DNA of 64,000 nucleotides from Deinococcus sp. AB2017081 (GCF_034440735.1 NZ_CP140098.1:1419501-1483500); one strand, 5' to 3'; counted from the stretch's first letter, positions 32,482 to 40,995 are shown. Notes: a model not told the origin generated them from the sequence alone. Made by a program: numbers and translations.

Positions 32482-33650
32482 GCGGGCGGCCCCTGAAACT
32501 CGGGATGGTCGGCGGCGGGCAGGGCGCGTTCATCGGCGCGGTGCATCGCACGGCCGCCCGCCTGGACGGGCACTACGGGCTCGTCGCCGGGGCGCTGTCC
32601 AGCACGCCGGAGAAGGCGCTGGCGTCCGGCCGCGACCTGGGCCTGCCCGACGACCGCTCGTACCCCACGTGGGAAGCCATGCTGGAGGGCGAACTCGCCC
32701 GGCCGGTGGGGGAGCGCATCGACGCGGTGAGCATCGTCACGCCGAACCACATGCACTACCCGGTCGCGCGGGCCTTCGCGGCGGCCGGTATCCACGTCAT
32801 CTGCGACAAGCCGCTCGTGCACACCAGCGAGCAGGCGAACGACCTGCTGGCCGTGGTCAGGGAGTCCGGCGTGGTCTTCGCGGTCACGTACAACTACACC
32901 GGCTACCCCCTGATCCGCCACGCGCGCGATATGGTCGCGGCCGGCACGCTGGGCGAGATCCGCAAGGTCGTCGTGGAGTACCACCAGGGCTGGCTCGCCA
33001 CGAACCTGGAGGCGCAGGACAGCAAACAGGCCGACTGGCGCACCGACCCGGCCCGCAGCGGCATGGCGGGCGCGGTGGGCGACATCGGCTCGCACGCCGA
33101 GAACCTCGCCGCGACCGTCACCGGCCTGGAGCTGGAGTCCATCTGCGCCGACCTGACCACCTTCGTGCCGGGCCGCCGCCTGGACGACGACGGCAGCGTC
33201 CTCCTGCGCTTCGCGGGCGGTGCGCGCGGCGTGCTGATGTGCTCGCAGGTCGAGGTCGGCGAGGAGAACGACCTGCGGCTGCGCGTGTACGGCACGCAGG
33301 GCGGCCTGAGCTGGAGCCAGGAGAACCCCAACCGCATGGAGTACACCCCGCTGGACGGCCCCCGGCAACTTCTCACGCGCGGGCAGGGCTACCTCAGCCC
33401 CGCCGCGCAGGCCGCCACCCGCATCCCCGCCGGGCACCCGGAAGCGTTCCTCGAAGCCTTCGCGAACGTGTACACCGGCGCGGCCGAGGCCATCCGCGCC
33501 CGCCAGGAGGGCCGCGCCCCCGACCCCCTGATCGCCCTCTACCCTACGCTGGAGGACGGCGCACGCGGCGTGCACTTCATCGAGAAGACCGTGGAGAGCG
33601 CCCAGAGCGACCGCAAGTGGACGGACGCCCGCTGGAGCGCGCCGCAGTAG
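32478..33650 (+). CDS. Gfo/Idh/MocA-family NAD(P)-dependent oxidoreductase (copy 2)
   Basis: Dehydrogenase of 390 residues. The Rossmann motif is [15 protein letters not shown] (residues ~8-22). The catalytic Lys is in CDKPLVHT (near 110-117), and [16 protein letters not shown] supplies the conserved Asp/His of the C-terminal domain. The [11 protein letters not shown] start is typical of a subgroup found beside AP-endonuclease-2-type TIM barrels. The GTG at 32478 overlaps the stop of the preceding gene (GTGA); an in-frame extension to 32193 is only the overlap with that gene. Last gene of the beta-glucoside locus. Confidence 0.87.
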   Translation: MSGRPLKLGMVGGGQGAFIGAVHRTAARLDGHYGLVAGALSSTPEKALASGRDLGLPDDRSYPTWEAMLEGELARPVGERIDAVSIVTPNHMHYPVARAFAAAGIHVICDKPLVHTSEQANDLLAVVRESGVVFAVTYNYTGYPLIRHARDMVAAGTLGEIRKVVVEYHQGWLATNLEAQDSKQADWRTDPARSGMAGAVGDIGSHAENLAATVTGLELESICADLTTFVPGRRLDDDGSVLLRFAGGARGVLMCSQVEVGEENDLRLRVYGTQGGLSWSQENPNRMEYTPLDGPRQLLTRGQGYLSPAAQAATRIPAGHPEAFLEAFANVYTGAAEAIRARQEGRAPDPLIALYPTLEDGARGVHFIEKTVESAQSDRKWTDARWSAPQ

Positions 33651-33690
33651 CGCAGGAACCTGACCGGCGACCCCGTGGCCTCACAGCAGA

Positions 33691-33729
33691 TTTCAGAGGC
33701 ATTGAGGAATGCCCTCAATGCCTCTGAAA
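33691..33729. terminator. Long perfect hairpin between convergent genes
   Basis: TTTCAGAGGCATTGAGG and its exact complement (33713-33729) flank a 5-nt loop. Only a short T/A tract is at the base. It ends the beta-glucoside operon. A second structured stretch (33746-33817, CAGCGGTT...AACCGCTG) follows. Confidence 0.6.
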
Positions 33730-33817
33730 CGAGCGGAGCGAGTCCCTGACAGGGCAGCGGTTGGAAGTGGAGCCCTGGGGCATCCCTTCAGCCCCGGGGC
33801 GGAACTGAAAACCGCTG

Positions 33818-34519
33818 TCAGCGCTGCGGGGTCGTTGCGTCGTCGAGCATCCGGCGCACGGCGTCCTCGACGTGGATGCGCGTCGTGTCGAACACGGGCA
33901 CCGTCGTGTCCGGCGCTCCCACCAGCAGCGTGATCTCCGTGCAGCCCAGGATCAGGCCCTGCGCGCCCCGCGCCACCAGTCCGGCCATGACGCGCCGGTA
34001 CACCTCGCGCGACTCCGGGCGGATGACGTTCCGGCACAACTCGTCGAAGATGATGCGGTGAACCTCGGCCCGCTCGTCCGCCTCCGGCACGATCACGTCC
34101 AGGCCGTATTTCCCGGCCAGCCGGCCCGTGTAGAAGTCCTGCTCCATGGTGAACGCCGTCGCCAGCAGGCCCACCCGCGTCAGGCCCGCCGCGCGGAGGC
34201 GCTCGCCCGTCGCGTCCGCGATGTGCAGGAGCGGGATGGACACGGCGTCCGCGACTTTGTGCATGGTGTTCGTGGCGAGGAGCAGCGCCCCCGCGCCCGC
34301 TCCCTCCAGCCTGCGTGCGGCGTCGGCCAGCAGTGCGCCCGCCGCGTCCCACTCGCCCGAGCGTTGCAGGGCGGCGACCTCCGCGAAGTCCACGGAGTGC
34401 AGCAGCACCCGCGCCGAGTGCAGGCCGCCCCGCTCCCGCGCGACCTCCTCGTTCAGCACGCGGTAGTATTCCGCCGTGCTCGTCCAGCTCATGCCGCCCA
34501 GGATGCCCAGCAGTCTCAT
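33818..34519 (-). CDS. Aspartate/glutamate racemase-family protein
   Basis: PLP-independent amino-acid racemase of 233 residues. The N-terminus MRLLGILGGMSWTSTAEYY is diagnostic of the aspartate racemase branch. The two catalytic Cys positions would be expected near LLATNTMHK (residues ~78-86) and GLILGCTEITLL (near 185-196). The second Cys is present in GCTE. At the first the family's usual Cys is replaced, since the segment reads NTMHK, where relatives have either NT.HK or CNTMHK. Racemisation of Asp or Glu for D-amino acids is the family role. The ATG at 34519 overlaps the stop of the disrupted phosphatase gene (ATGA). Upstream in-frame sites to 34618 are rejected. Confidence 0.85.
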   Translation of the reverse strand: MRLLGILGGMSWTSTAEYYRVLNEEVARERGGLHSARVLLHSVDFAEVAALQRSGEWDAAGALLADAARRLEGAGAGALLLATNTMHKVADAVSIPLLHIADATGERLRAAGLTRVGLLATAFTMEQDFYTGRLAGKYGLDVIVPEADERAEVHRIIFDELCRNVIRPESREVYRRVMAGLVARGAQGLILGCTEITLLVGAPDTTVPVFDTTRIHVEDAVRRMLDDATTPQR

Positions 34520-34766
34520 GCGTCCATTCTGGGCGTCATGGACGCCAGTCGCTGCGGCACGTGCCGTTCCAGCAGGGCGATCAGCTCCGCGTCCATGCAC
34601 ACGGCCACATCTGCCCACTCCAGCACGTCGCGGCTGACCGGCGTCTCCGCATCCCGGTTCGTTCCGGCGGACGTGACCTCCCCGCCGTCCACCGTTCGGA
34701 ACACCGCCCCGGCGGTCGGGCTGCTCAGTCGGTGCACACGAACACCACGCGCAGGGGCCGGGTCAC
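34516..34766 (-). pseudogene. Disrupted low-molecular-weight protein-tyrosine-phosphatase-like gene
   Basis: The GTG at 34766 overlaps the previous stop (GTGA) and begins MTRPLRVVFVCTD, the first strand and active-site Cys of this family. A TGA at 34725-34727 stops it after 13 codons. The rest of the protein continues in the -1 frame: LSSPTAGAVFR, SAGTNRDAETPVS, then LEWADVAVCMDAELIALLERH, ending at 34516. Between the Cys codon and the Ser-Pro codons there are 11 nt where the CX5R-S-P loop needs 18. The residue at the Arg position is Ser. So about 7 nt appear lost from the P-loop. The downstream ATGA coupling to the racemase is intact. A sequencing error is possible but would not restore the Arg. 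Confidence 0.75.
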
Positions 34767-35488
34767 GGTTCGCGCCCCGTCGTCAGCCACGTCGCCTCGT
34801 CCGGCGCGATATCGGCCGGTGCGTGGGCGTGTGCCCAGGCTGCCGCCGCCTGCGTGTCGTACGGGGTTCGGCGGAATTCCACGCTCCAGGCTCCGTCCTG
34901 GCGGGTCAGCAGCACCCAGCGGCCCAGCGGCAGACCGTCCTTGTGGCGCGACACTGGCCCGGCGTTGACGACAGTCACGCCGTCCACGACCGTCAGCAGC
35001 TCGCGGTGCGTGTGGCCGACCACGCAGACCCGACCGCCGGTCTCGAACGAGAAGCCGTCCAGGCGCTCACGGATCTCGGCGACGTGGGCCGGTCGCGTGT
35101 GCCCGCCGTCTTCCTCGGTGAGCAGCAGGTCTTCCCATGGACTGCGGGGGCTGCCGTGCGCCAGCCTGACCTCGCCGCCGGCCACGTCCACGCGGGTGGG
35201 CAGGGCGGCCAGGACCGGGGAGGCCTCCGGTGGCAGCTGCGAGCGCACCCACGTGCGCATGGCCTCCTTGCCGTCGCGCATCCCGGCCACGCGCTCGTCC
35301 GTGTTGCCGCGCACGGTCGGCGGCGCGTGCTCCTGCTGCAGGGCCCATGCCCGGCCCGGGTCGGCCGCGCCCCACACCGTGTCGCCCAGGTTGTACACGG
35401 CGTCGGGTGCGGCCGTCTGGATGGCGTCCAGCACCGCCTGGAGCGCGTAGGCGTTGCCATGCACGTCCCCGAAGACCGCGAGCCTCAC
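34763..35488 (-). CDS. Metallophosphoesterase
   Basis: Calcineurin-like phosphoesterase of 241 residues. All five metal-site motifs are readable: GDVHGN (D-x-H, residues 7-12), NLGDTVWG (G-D), VRGNTDE (G-N-x-D, the variant of GNHD), LAHGSP and VVGHTHREL (G-H-x-H). YfcE/MJ0936-like enzymes of this size are phosphodiesterases of broad range. The GTG at 35488 overlaps the stop of the small membrane protein gene (GTGA), and its own TGA overlaps the GTG of the disrupted phosphatase. It is therefore the second of four coupled genes. Confidence 0.85.
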   Translation of the reverse strand: MRLAVFGDVHGNAYALQAVLDAIQTAAPDAVYNLGDTVWGAADPGRAWALQQEHAPPTVRGNTDERVAGMRDGKEAMRTWVRSQLPPEASPVLAALPTRVDVAGGEVRLAHGSPRSPWEDLLLTEEDGGHTRPAHVAEIRERLDGFSFETGGRVCVVGHTHRELLTVVDGVTVVNAGPVSRHKDGLPLGRWVLLTRQDGAWSVEFRRTPYDTQAAAAWAHAHAPADIAPDEATWLTTGREP

Positions 35489-35847
35489 TGCGGTTTCCGG
35501 ATCGCTGCGAAGACAGCCGCGAAGATCAGCAGGAACACGATGGCCGACACCACCGCCGCCCCGACATTCACGCCGGGCCGCAGCAGCTCGCCCGAGAGGC
35601 TGTAGATCAGGTACGGCGGGGCCCAGCCCAGCGCGTACAGGGCCGCACGCTGCACATACGGCCGGGTGCGCAGCGCCTGCCCGAAGATCCGCAGGGTATA
35701 GACCATGGCCGGCAACAGCAGCAGCTGGACGGCATAGAACCACACCGGCAGCGTTGCGAAGCCGTAGCGGGTGCCTGCGAACAGGATATTGATGACCGCG
35801 ATGCCCACGCCGGTAAGCACCGCTGCACGAATCAGGGGAGACGACAT
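35485..35847 (-). CDS. Small integral membrane protein
   Basis: Protein of 120 residues with four predicted membrane helices (approximately residues 8-25, 33-55, 70-88 and 95-117) and a basic C-terminus ending AIRKPQ. No family is recognised. The ATG at 35847 is chosen because it directly precedes the first helix; an in-frame extension to 35916 adds a charged, unlike segment. It is the first of a leftward coupled set (membrane protein, phosphoesterase, disrupted phosphatase, racemase), all joined by 4-nt overlaps. Confidence 0.6.
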   Translation of the reverse strand: MSSPLIRAAVLTGVGIAVINILFAGTRYGFATLPVWFYAVQLLLLPAMVYTLRIFGQALRTRPYVQRAALYALGWAPPYLIYSLSGELLRPGVNVGAAVVSAIVFLLIFAAVFAAIRKPQ

Positions 35848-35974
35848 CCACTGATCTTCGCATGCCTGGGCGCCGCGTCCTGTGACCGGTTCCCGCTCCG
35901 GGCTGAAGCGCAACATGAGGGAACGGCCGAAGCCGGTTCAGCGGTTCATCAGGGCGGCGCGGTATACGTGAACC

Positions 35975-37375
35975 ATGATGAACCCCAGAGTGGCGCTGGC
36001 GCTGAGCGGCGTGCCCCTGCTGTTGCTGGCCTGCGCGGCGTCCTCCACGCCCCAGCGTCCCACTGCGATCTGCCCACAGGGGCTCTCGGCCCAGTCCACC
36101 ACGGCCCAGGCGAGCCGAATCCTGGCAGCGTCCAGTCCGGTCACGGCACCCACGTCTCCAGACGGGATGACGTGGGCCAGTCACGCATCGGGGGATCCCG
36201 TCAACTGGCACGCCCCACACGTACCGGGCCGGGTGCTCGTGACGGGTGACGGTGTGCGGGGCTCGGGGGTGCTGTCGGCGCTGGGGACACAGGCGATCTC
36301 GGCACAGGCGGTCATTCCGGGCCTGCTGCTGGTGCCCACGCCGGCTGGACAGTCCGACCAGGCGTGGGCTGCCCGGCTGACGGCCCAGGGGCTGAGCGTG
36401 CAGCCGGATTACCTGTACAGCGCCCTGGCCGTGCCGAACGATCCGGGTGTGCCCGGCAACGCGGGAGTCAACGTGGTGACGGCGCTGGGCACCCGCAAGG
36501 TGTACCAGACGTACCTGACCCGCATCACTGCTCCACAGGCCTGGGAGTTCCTGAGCGCCTGCGGCAAGACGCCGGCAGCAGCGACCACCGCCATGCTGGA
36601 CAGTGCGCTGGAGAGCTCGCACCCGGACCTTCAGGGACGGATCGTGGACAGCGTCTCCTTCCTGGGGGCCACGGACTCCAGAACCACGGAACACGGCACG
36701 GCCACCACCGGAGTCCTGGCGGCCACGGCCGACAATGGTACGGGCCTGGCCGGCGTGACGTGGAGTGGCTCGGTGGTCTCGGTCGAGGTATTGAGTGCCG
36801 TGGGTGCCAGCACGTCGGTGCTGGCCAAGGGCGTGAATTACGCCGTCCAGAAAGGCGCGAAGGTCATCAATATGAGCCTCGGTACGACCAAGGTCAGGTC
36901 TGATCCTGCGCTCGACAGCGTGCTGAGCAGCGCGGCAGGATCCGCCGTGCTCGTCGCGGCCGCCGGCAATACCCCTGGAGACGGCGTGTACTACCCGGCC
37001 AGCCACCCGGACGTGATCGCGGTGGGGGCGGTGGGCCGGAGCAACTCGACCCTGGCGTGCTACAGCGCCAGACCGTCTGCGACCCTGACCCGTCCGCTGG
37101 ATGTCGTCGCGCCGGGGGGGGCGAGCTACGGCGGGTGTTCCAGTGCGGCGGTCACGGACGATCTGCTGCTGCTCGCGCCGGGGGGTGACTACGACCTCCA
37201 GGCCGGCACCAGCTTTTCAGCTCCGCTGGTCAGCGGCGTGGCCGGCCTGATGCGGGCCGCGAACCCCGGCCTGAGCGCCGCGCAGACCCGGGCGCTGCTG
37301 CTGGAAAGCGTGAACCGGACGGGCGGCCTGCCGCTGCTGGACGCCGAGGCCGCCGTGAAGGCCGCGACCCGCTGA
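35975..37375 (+). CDS. Subtilisin-like serine protease, predicted lipoprotein
   Basis: S8 peptidase of 466 residues. The signal peptide ends in the lipobox LLLLAC, giving a lipid-anchored Cys at residue 20. A propeptide-like region (about 35-150) precedes the protease domain. The triad is D209 (AMLDSALESSHPDL), H240 (EHGTATTGVLAA) and S413 (GTSFSAPLVSG), with the oxyanion Asn at N332 (AAAGN). The Asp motif is AMLDSAL rather than the common AVIDTGV, a modest divergence. The likely place of action is the outer face of the cell envelope. The promoter region has TATACG close to the start, and two ATGs (35975 and 35978) are possible. A perfect hairpin terminator follows. Confidence 0.88.
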   Translation: MMNPRVALALSGVPLLLLACAASSTPQRPTAICPQGLSAQSTTAQASRILAASSPVTAPTSPDGMTWASHASGDPVNWHAPHVPGRVLVTGDGVRGSGVLSALGTQAISAQAVIPGLLLVPTPAGQSDQAWAARLTAQGLSVQPDYLYSALAVPNDPGVPGNAGVNVVTALGTRKVYQTYLTRITAPQAWEFLSACGKTPAAATTAMLDSALESSHPDLQGRIVDSVSFLGATDSRTTEHGTATTGVLAATADNGTGLAGVTWSGSVVSVEVLSAVGASTSVLAKGVNYAVQKGAKVINMSLGTTKVRSDPALDSVLSSAAGSAVLVAAAGNTPGDGVYYPASHPDVIAVGAVGRSNSTLACYSARPSATLTRPLDVVAPGGASYGGCSSAAVTDDLLLLAPGGDYDLQAGTSFSAPLVSGVAGLMRAANPGLSAAQTRALLLESVNRTGGLPLLDAEAAVKAATR

Positions 37376-37386
37376 GCGCCGGTGGT

Positions 37387-37422
37387 GGGGCCGGGACAGC
37401 ACTGCACAGGTGTCCCGGCCCC
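37387..37422. terminator. Bidirectional terminator
   Basis: Perfect 12-bp stem GGGGCCGGGACA / TGTCCCGGCCCC with a 12-nt loop, between the convergent subtilase and amidase genes. Confidence 0.7.
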
Positions 37423-37454
37423 ATCTGCACCTCGAGCTGTGCGGAGTGCGCCCG

Positions 37455-38615
37455 TTACTCGGTGTGCAGGAAGTCCAGGATGGCGCGGGCGAGTCCCTGT
37501 GCCAGGCGTTCACGGTACGCGGCGGTGGCGAGCTTCGGCCCCTCGACGGGGTGCGAGCCGAAGCCGACCTCGACCAGGATGGCCGGCGTGGTGGGGTTGC
37601 GGATCACGTAGAAGGCGTCGGTGTGCACCCCCCGGTTCACGGCCCCGGTCGCGCTGATCAGGCTGGTCTGCACGCGGCGCGCCAGATCGCGGCTGAACGC
37701 CAGCTTGGCCTGCGACAGGATGTCGCCCAGCAGGTTCTGGGCGCTGCCGGCCGCCTGCCGGGTCAGCTCCTCGCCGGTGCTGCCGCCGCCGTTCTCCGCG
37801 ACGGCCAGACTGCGGTTGCTGCCGGCCAGGGGCCGACCGAAGTAATACGTCTCGATGCCCTGGGCGGCCGAGGCCCCGGCATTCACGTGGATGCTCACGT
37901 ACGCGCTGACCGTCCCGCTGGTCGCGAGCTGCGAGCGGGCCAGCAGATCCTTCTTCTTGGTACTGGCGAGCGCCCGGTCGGTCTCGCGCACCATGACGAC
38001 GTCCACGCCGTGCCGGATCAGTTCGGCGCGGGTGCGCAGGGCGATGTCCAGGGTGACGTCCTTCTCGGTCACCCAGCGGCTCTGCATGCCGCCGTCGATG
38101 CCACCGTGGCCGGCATCCAGCACCACACGCGGCCGGCGCACGCTGGCGGTACTGGCGGGGCGGGCCACGGCCGCCGCACGCGGAGGCGTGGCCGGAACGG
38201 ACGCCACACTGGCCCCCTTCAGGACGTCGATCACCAGCCGGGCGCCTTGGCTGCCGCTGGCCGGCAGGATGCTGGCCTTGGCACGGCCGTACCCGGAACC
38301 GAACGTCACGGTCACGGAACTGCCCGACACGGCATACGCGGTGACCCCCGGCGCCTTGAGCGGCCCCTGTTCAGGTCGCAGCGGGCCTGCCAGCTTCACG
38401 GTGACGCTGCTGCCCGTCACGGTCACGTCCAGGGGTGAGGACTTCGGCACGTCGAAGACCAGCCGGGTGTAGGTGTCGTGTGTGCCGATACGCGGCGCGG
38501 CGTGGGCCGGTGGGGCGGCCGTACCCAGGGCGATCAGCAACAGGGTCGCGTGCAGCAGGGGACGCCGGCGACGTGCAGGCGTTCCGTCGGGGCGGGGAGT
38601 GGAATGGCCGTTCAC
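37455..38615 (-). CDS. N-acetylmuramoyl-L-alanine amidase with AMIN domain
   Basis: Secreted cell-wall amidase of 386 residues. A twin-basic N-terminus (PARRRRPLLHATLLLIALGT) is followed by an AMIN-type domain (about 45-130, TYTRLVFDVP...ARLVIDV). Amidase_3 spans ~160-385 with the zinc-site motifs LDAGHGGIDGG, VRETDR, SIHVNA and ILVEVGFGS. It cleaves the bond between N-acetylmuramic acid and the stem peptide during cell separation or wall remodelling. The GTG at 38615 is set by TACACT 7 nt upstream. Monocistronic, divergent from the LptA-like gene. Confidence 0.92.
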   Translation of the reverse strand: MNGHSTPRPDGTPARRRRPLLHATLLLIALGTAAPPAHAAPRIGTHDTYTRLVFDVPKSSPLDVTVTGSSVTVKLAGPLRPEQGPLKAPGVTAYAVSGSSVTVTFGSGYGRAKASILPASGSQGARLVIDVLKGASVASVPATPPRAAAVARPASTASVRRPRVVLDAGHGGIDGGMQSRWVTEKDVTLDIALRTRAELIRHGVDVVMVRETDRALASTKKKDLLARSQLATSGTVSAYVSIHVNAGASAAQGIETYYFGRPLAGSNRSLAVAENGGGSTGEELTRQAAGSAQNLLGDILSQAKLAFSRDLARRVQTSLISATGAVNRGVHTDAFYVIRNPTTPAILVEVGFGSHPVEGPKLATAAYRERLAQGLARAILDFLHTE

Positions 38616-38622
38616 TGCGCGG

Positions 38623-38628
38623 AGTGTA
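38623..38628 (-). promoter_or_regulatory. -10 element of the amidase gene
   Basis: TACACT on the minus strand, 7 nt before the GTG at 38615. Confidence 0.55.
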
Positions 38629-38760
38629 CCTGTCCGGCAGGCCGCATAGGTGGGAGGCCATGAGAGGCGAAGGCCGGCTGGGTGGGCAGCGGCGGGGTGT
38701 GGGGTGTCCGCCTGAACTGGATCTGACCGGTGTCCTCACGGGGCGCTCCGGCATGGGCGC

Positions 38761-38766
38761 TACGGT
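38761..38766 (+). promoter_or_regulatory. -10 element of the LptA-like gene
   Basis: TACGGT, 7 nt before the ATG at 38774. Confidence 0.5.
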
Positions 38767-38773
38767 GGCACTC

Positions 38774-39415
38774 ATGAGACTGTTGTCGACCGTCCGTGCT
38801 GCCGCCATGGCGGCCCTGTCGCTGGGAGCGGCGTCTGCCGTCACCTTCGGCGGGCTGACCGTCACGCCGCGCGGCCCGCAGAACCTGAACCTGGAGACCG
38901 GCCTGACCGATCTGCCGCAGGGGGGCCGCGCCACCGACGCGCGCGGTCAGCTGACCCTGGACGCCCAGCGCATGCAGTTCAAGCCCGGCGCGTACCTGCT
39001 GGCCAGCGGCGCGACCCTGACCACCCGCCAGGGCGGCACCCTGCGGGCCGCGCAGGTGCGCTATGACCTCGCGGCGGGCACGGTCACCGCGACCGGCGAC
39101 CTGACGTACTCGGACGGCCGCCTGAACACACTCCGGGCCGACACCGTGACCGTGCACGTGAAGACGGGCTTTGTGGTGGCGTCGGGCGGGGTCACGGCCG
39201 CGAATCCGAAACTGAGCGGCGGGCGGCTCATCTTTGATCCCGCCACCATGCAGGCGGTGCTGACCGGACCCTACCGGGCGCAGCAGGGCACCCTGAACGC
39301 CTCGGGTGCGGCAGGCGGGCGGCTGCTGATGGTCTTCAGCGCCAACCGTGTGGTGAGATCCTCGACCGAGCCGGACGCCGACAGCCTGGCGCGGTTCCAG
39401 CCGTACCTGAAATGA
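38774..39415 (+). CDS. LptA/OstA-like beta-jellyroll protein
   Basis: Exported protein of 213 residues. The signal peptide is MRLLSTVRAAAMAALSLGAASA. The mature part has repeated short strands of the OstA type, including LTLDAQRMQFKPGAYLLASG, AAQVRYDLAAGTVTATGDLTY and ADTVTVHVKTGFVVASGGV. In Gram-negative bacteria such proteins form the periplasmic bridge for lipopolysaccharide. Deinococcus lacks LPS but has an outer membrane-like envelope, so the cargo is unknown. The start at 38774 is set by the adjacent TACGGT; an in-frame extension to 38435 runs antisense through the amidase promoter and is rejected. Confidence 0.75.
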   Translation: MRLLSTVRAAAMAALSLGAASAVTFGGLTVTPRGPQNLNLETGLTDLPQGGRATDARGQLTLDAQRMQFKPGAYLLASGATLTTRQGGTLRAAQVRYDLAAGTVTATGDLTYSDGRLNTLRADTVTVHVKTGFVVASGGVTAANPKLSGGRLIFDPATMQAVLTGPYRAQQGTLNASGAAGGRLLMVFSANRVVRSSTEPDADSLARFQPYLK

Positions 39416-39452
39416 GTGCCTGGCCTGAACGGCGCTGACCCCTGGCCCACGC

Positions 39453-39920
39453 TCACGCGTTGGGCTTGAGCAGGTGGCCCAGGCAGTGGCCGTAGGACAC
39501 GCCCTGCGCGGCATCGGCCACGAGATCCTGCACGCTGAATTCCTGCAACACGCCCAGCATGGCGTCGCGCATGCGGGTGTAGACGGTGGCACGCACGTGG
39601 CAGCGGTGCTCCTCCACGCAGGGCTCGTGCCAGTTCAGGCTGATACAGCTCAGGGGCGCGACTGGCCCATCGATGGCCCGGACGACCTCGCACAGGCTGA
39701 TCAGCTGGGGCTTGCGGGCCAGGGCGTAGCCGCCGCCGATGCCCTTCTTGCTCTTCACGACGCCTTTGGCCGTCAGCGCGGCGAGGATCCGCACCAGATA
39801 CGGCCGGTGCACGCCCGTGGACTCGCTGATCTCGTCACTGGAGATCCAGCGTCCGGGATCCTGGGTGCCCAGGAACCCGAGCGCCTGAAAGGCATACACG
39901 TCCGTCGCGGAGAGCCGCAT
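39453..39920 (-). CDS. Rrf2-family transcriptional regulator with three Cys
   Basis: Regulator of 155 residues. The winged helix (about residues 1-75) carries [21 protein letters not shown] and the wing GGGYALAR. Three Cys follow at 92, 101 and 107 in [17 protein letters not shown], a C-X8-C-X5-C arrangement. In IscR, NsrR and RirA three Cys in this place hold a [2Fe-2S] or [4Fe-4S] cluster that senses iron, redox state or nitric oxide. The spacing here is closest to RirA (C-X7-C-X5-C) but not the same. The target genes are not evident from the neighbours. TAGACT lies 6 nt before the ATG. Confidence 0.85.
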   Translation of the reverse strand: MRLSATDVYAFQALGFLGTQDPGRWISSDEISESTGVHRPYLVRILAALTAKGVVKSKKGIGGGYALARKPQLISLCEVVRAIDGPVAPLSCISLNWHEPCVEEHRCHVRATVYTRMRDAMLGVLQEFSVQDLVADAAQGVSYGHCLGHLLKPNA

Positions 39921-39926
39921 GGCCGC

Positions 39927-39932
39927 AGTCTA
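39927..39932 (-). promoter_or_regulatory. -10 element of the Rrf2-family gene
   Basis: TAGACT on the minus strand, 6 nt before the ATG at 39920. Confidence 0.55.
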
Positions 39933-40024
39933 GAGCATTTGTCACGACGATCCCGGCGTCATGACCGGTCGGAGCGCGAGAATTCACCTGAGCATGTGGC
40001 GCTGAACCGGGTGCGAGGCAGAGA

Positions 40025-40061
40025 CTGGAGGCATCAGACGATCTTGGCCTGATGCCTCCAG
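40025..40061 (-). terminator. Terminator of the DUF1028 gene
   Basis: Perfect 13-bp stem CTGGAGGCATCAG / CTGATGCCTCCAG with an 11-nt loop, starting 14 nt after the stop. Read leftward it is followed by TCTCTG. Confidence 0.65.
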
Positions 40062-40074
40062 CCGGACGGATGCT

Positions 40075-40959
40075 CTAGGCCGTGGACTGGCTGTCCCCAT
40101 CTTGGGTGGCGCGGTCCTGCCGCTCCAGATACGCCAGTGCCACCGGATCGACCAGACCGCCGGATACCCAGCGCTCCTCCAGATTCTCGGTACCGTACAG
40201 CGCCCACGCGGCCTGTTCGGTCGCGGCGTCCCAGGGGCCGTCCGGCAACCGGGGAGCGTGTCCGCGCCGCACCAGCAGCGCACGCAGCCACGTCAGTTCG
40301 GCGGCAGTCAGGGGGCGGGTCTGGGCCGGGCGGCCGAACAGCAGGTCGTGGATGTCCAGCAGCCGGGCGAGTTCGTGGCACGGCTGCGGGTGATCGTCCA
40401 CCCGCAGATCGACCCAGTCGTCGCTCAGGCCGCCGTAACCGCGCCCCGGCCCGGAACAGCGCAGCGCGGCGGACTGCCGGCCGCGCCGGTCACCGCCTGC
40501 CTCGTCCCCGGCCCGCAGTGCCCGCAGGAGCCGCGCCGGCAGGGCCAGCCCACCCGTGTCCTGCCACGCGGCCAGCATGGCGTCCACGACCTCCGGCCCG
40601 GTCAGGATGTTGCCCTGGATGGCGACGTCGGGCAGGGCCACGCCGCCCGCCCACGCATGACAGTCCGGGCCGGTGTACGTGGCGCTGTGCCCGGCCGCGT
40701 CCACCAGGCCGTACTGGCGCTGCGCGATGCCCGGGTCGTCCTGCTGGAAGCGGGCGCTGACCTCCGGGGCACTCTGGCCGCCCTGGAAGCGCGCCAGCCC
40801 ATCGGGGCCGAAGGTCGGGTTCACGTAGCTCTGGGTGGCGACGGCGCCGGCGCCGGCCCGCACCCACGGCACCAGCGCCCCCACCGCGAGGAACTTGCTG
40901 GCGACCGCCACGCCCACGTCGCCGGTCTGGGGATCACGCGCCACGATCGAGAAGGTCAT
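40075..40959 (-). CDS. DUF1028 Ntn-hydrolase-like protein
   Basis: Protein of 294 residues. It begins [27 protein letters not shown], the unmistakable start of DUF1028 proteins, with [17 protein letters not shown] and [11 protein letters not shown] further on. The family has an Ntn-hydrolase-like fold. A hydrolase of acylated or N-modified amino acids has been proposed from gene neighbourhoods, but no reaction is established. Residues ~215-285 form a C-terminal peptidoglycan-binding-like helical domain ([18 protein letters not shown]) seen in some members. It is divergent from a BKACE-type enzyme; the two start codons are 48 nt apart with back-to-back -10 elements. Confidence 0.85.
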   Translation of the reverse strand: MTFSIVARDPQTGDVGVAVASKFLAVGALVPWVRAGAGAVATQSYVNPTFGPDGLARFQGGQSAPEVSARFQQDDPGIAQRQYGLVDAAGHSATYTGPDCHAWAGGVALPDVAIQGNILTGPEVVDAMLAAWQDTGGLALPARLLRALRAGDEAGGDRRGRQSAALRCSGPGRGYGGLSDDWVDLRVDDHPQPCHELARLLDIHDLLFGRPAQTRPLTAAELTWLRALLVRRGHAPRLPDGPWDAATEQAAWALYGTENLEERWVSGGLVDPVALAYLERQDRATQDGDSQSTA

Positions 40960-40964
40960 GGGTC

Positions 40965-40970
40965 AGGGTA
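40965..40970 (-). promoter_or_regulatory. -10 element of the DUF1028 gene
   Basis: TACCCT on the minus strand, 5 nt before the ATG at 40959. Confidence 0.55.
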
Positions 40971-40995
40971 GCGTTGTCAGCCGGGGCCGTGCGCG

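Noticed and set aside
34516..34737. A free-standing 73-codon gene starting at the GTG at 34737
   Set aside because: The sequence begins in the middle of the phosphatase active-site loop; the missing first strand is present upstream in another frame, so a disrupted longer gene explains it better.
40025..40061. Mobile-element remnant suggested by the 13-bp inverted repeat
   Set aside because: It starts 14 nt after the DUF1028 stop with a T-rich exit, as expected for a terminator.
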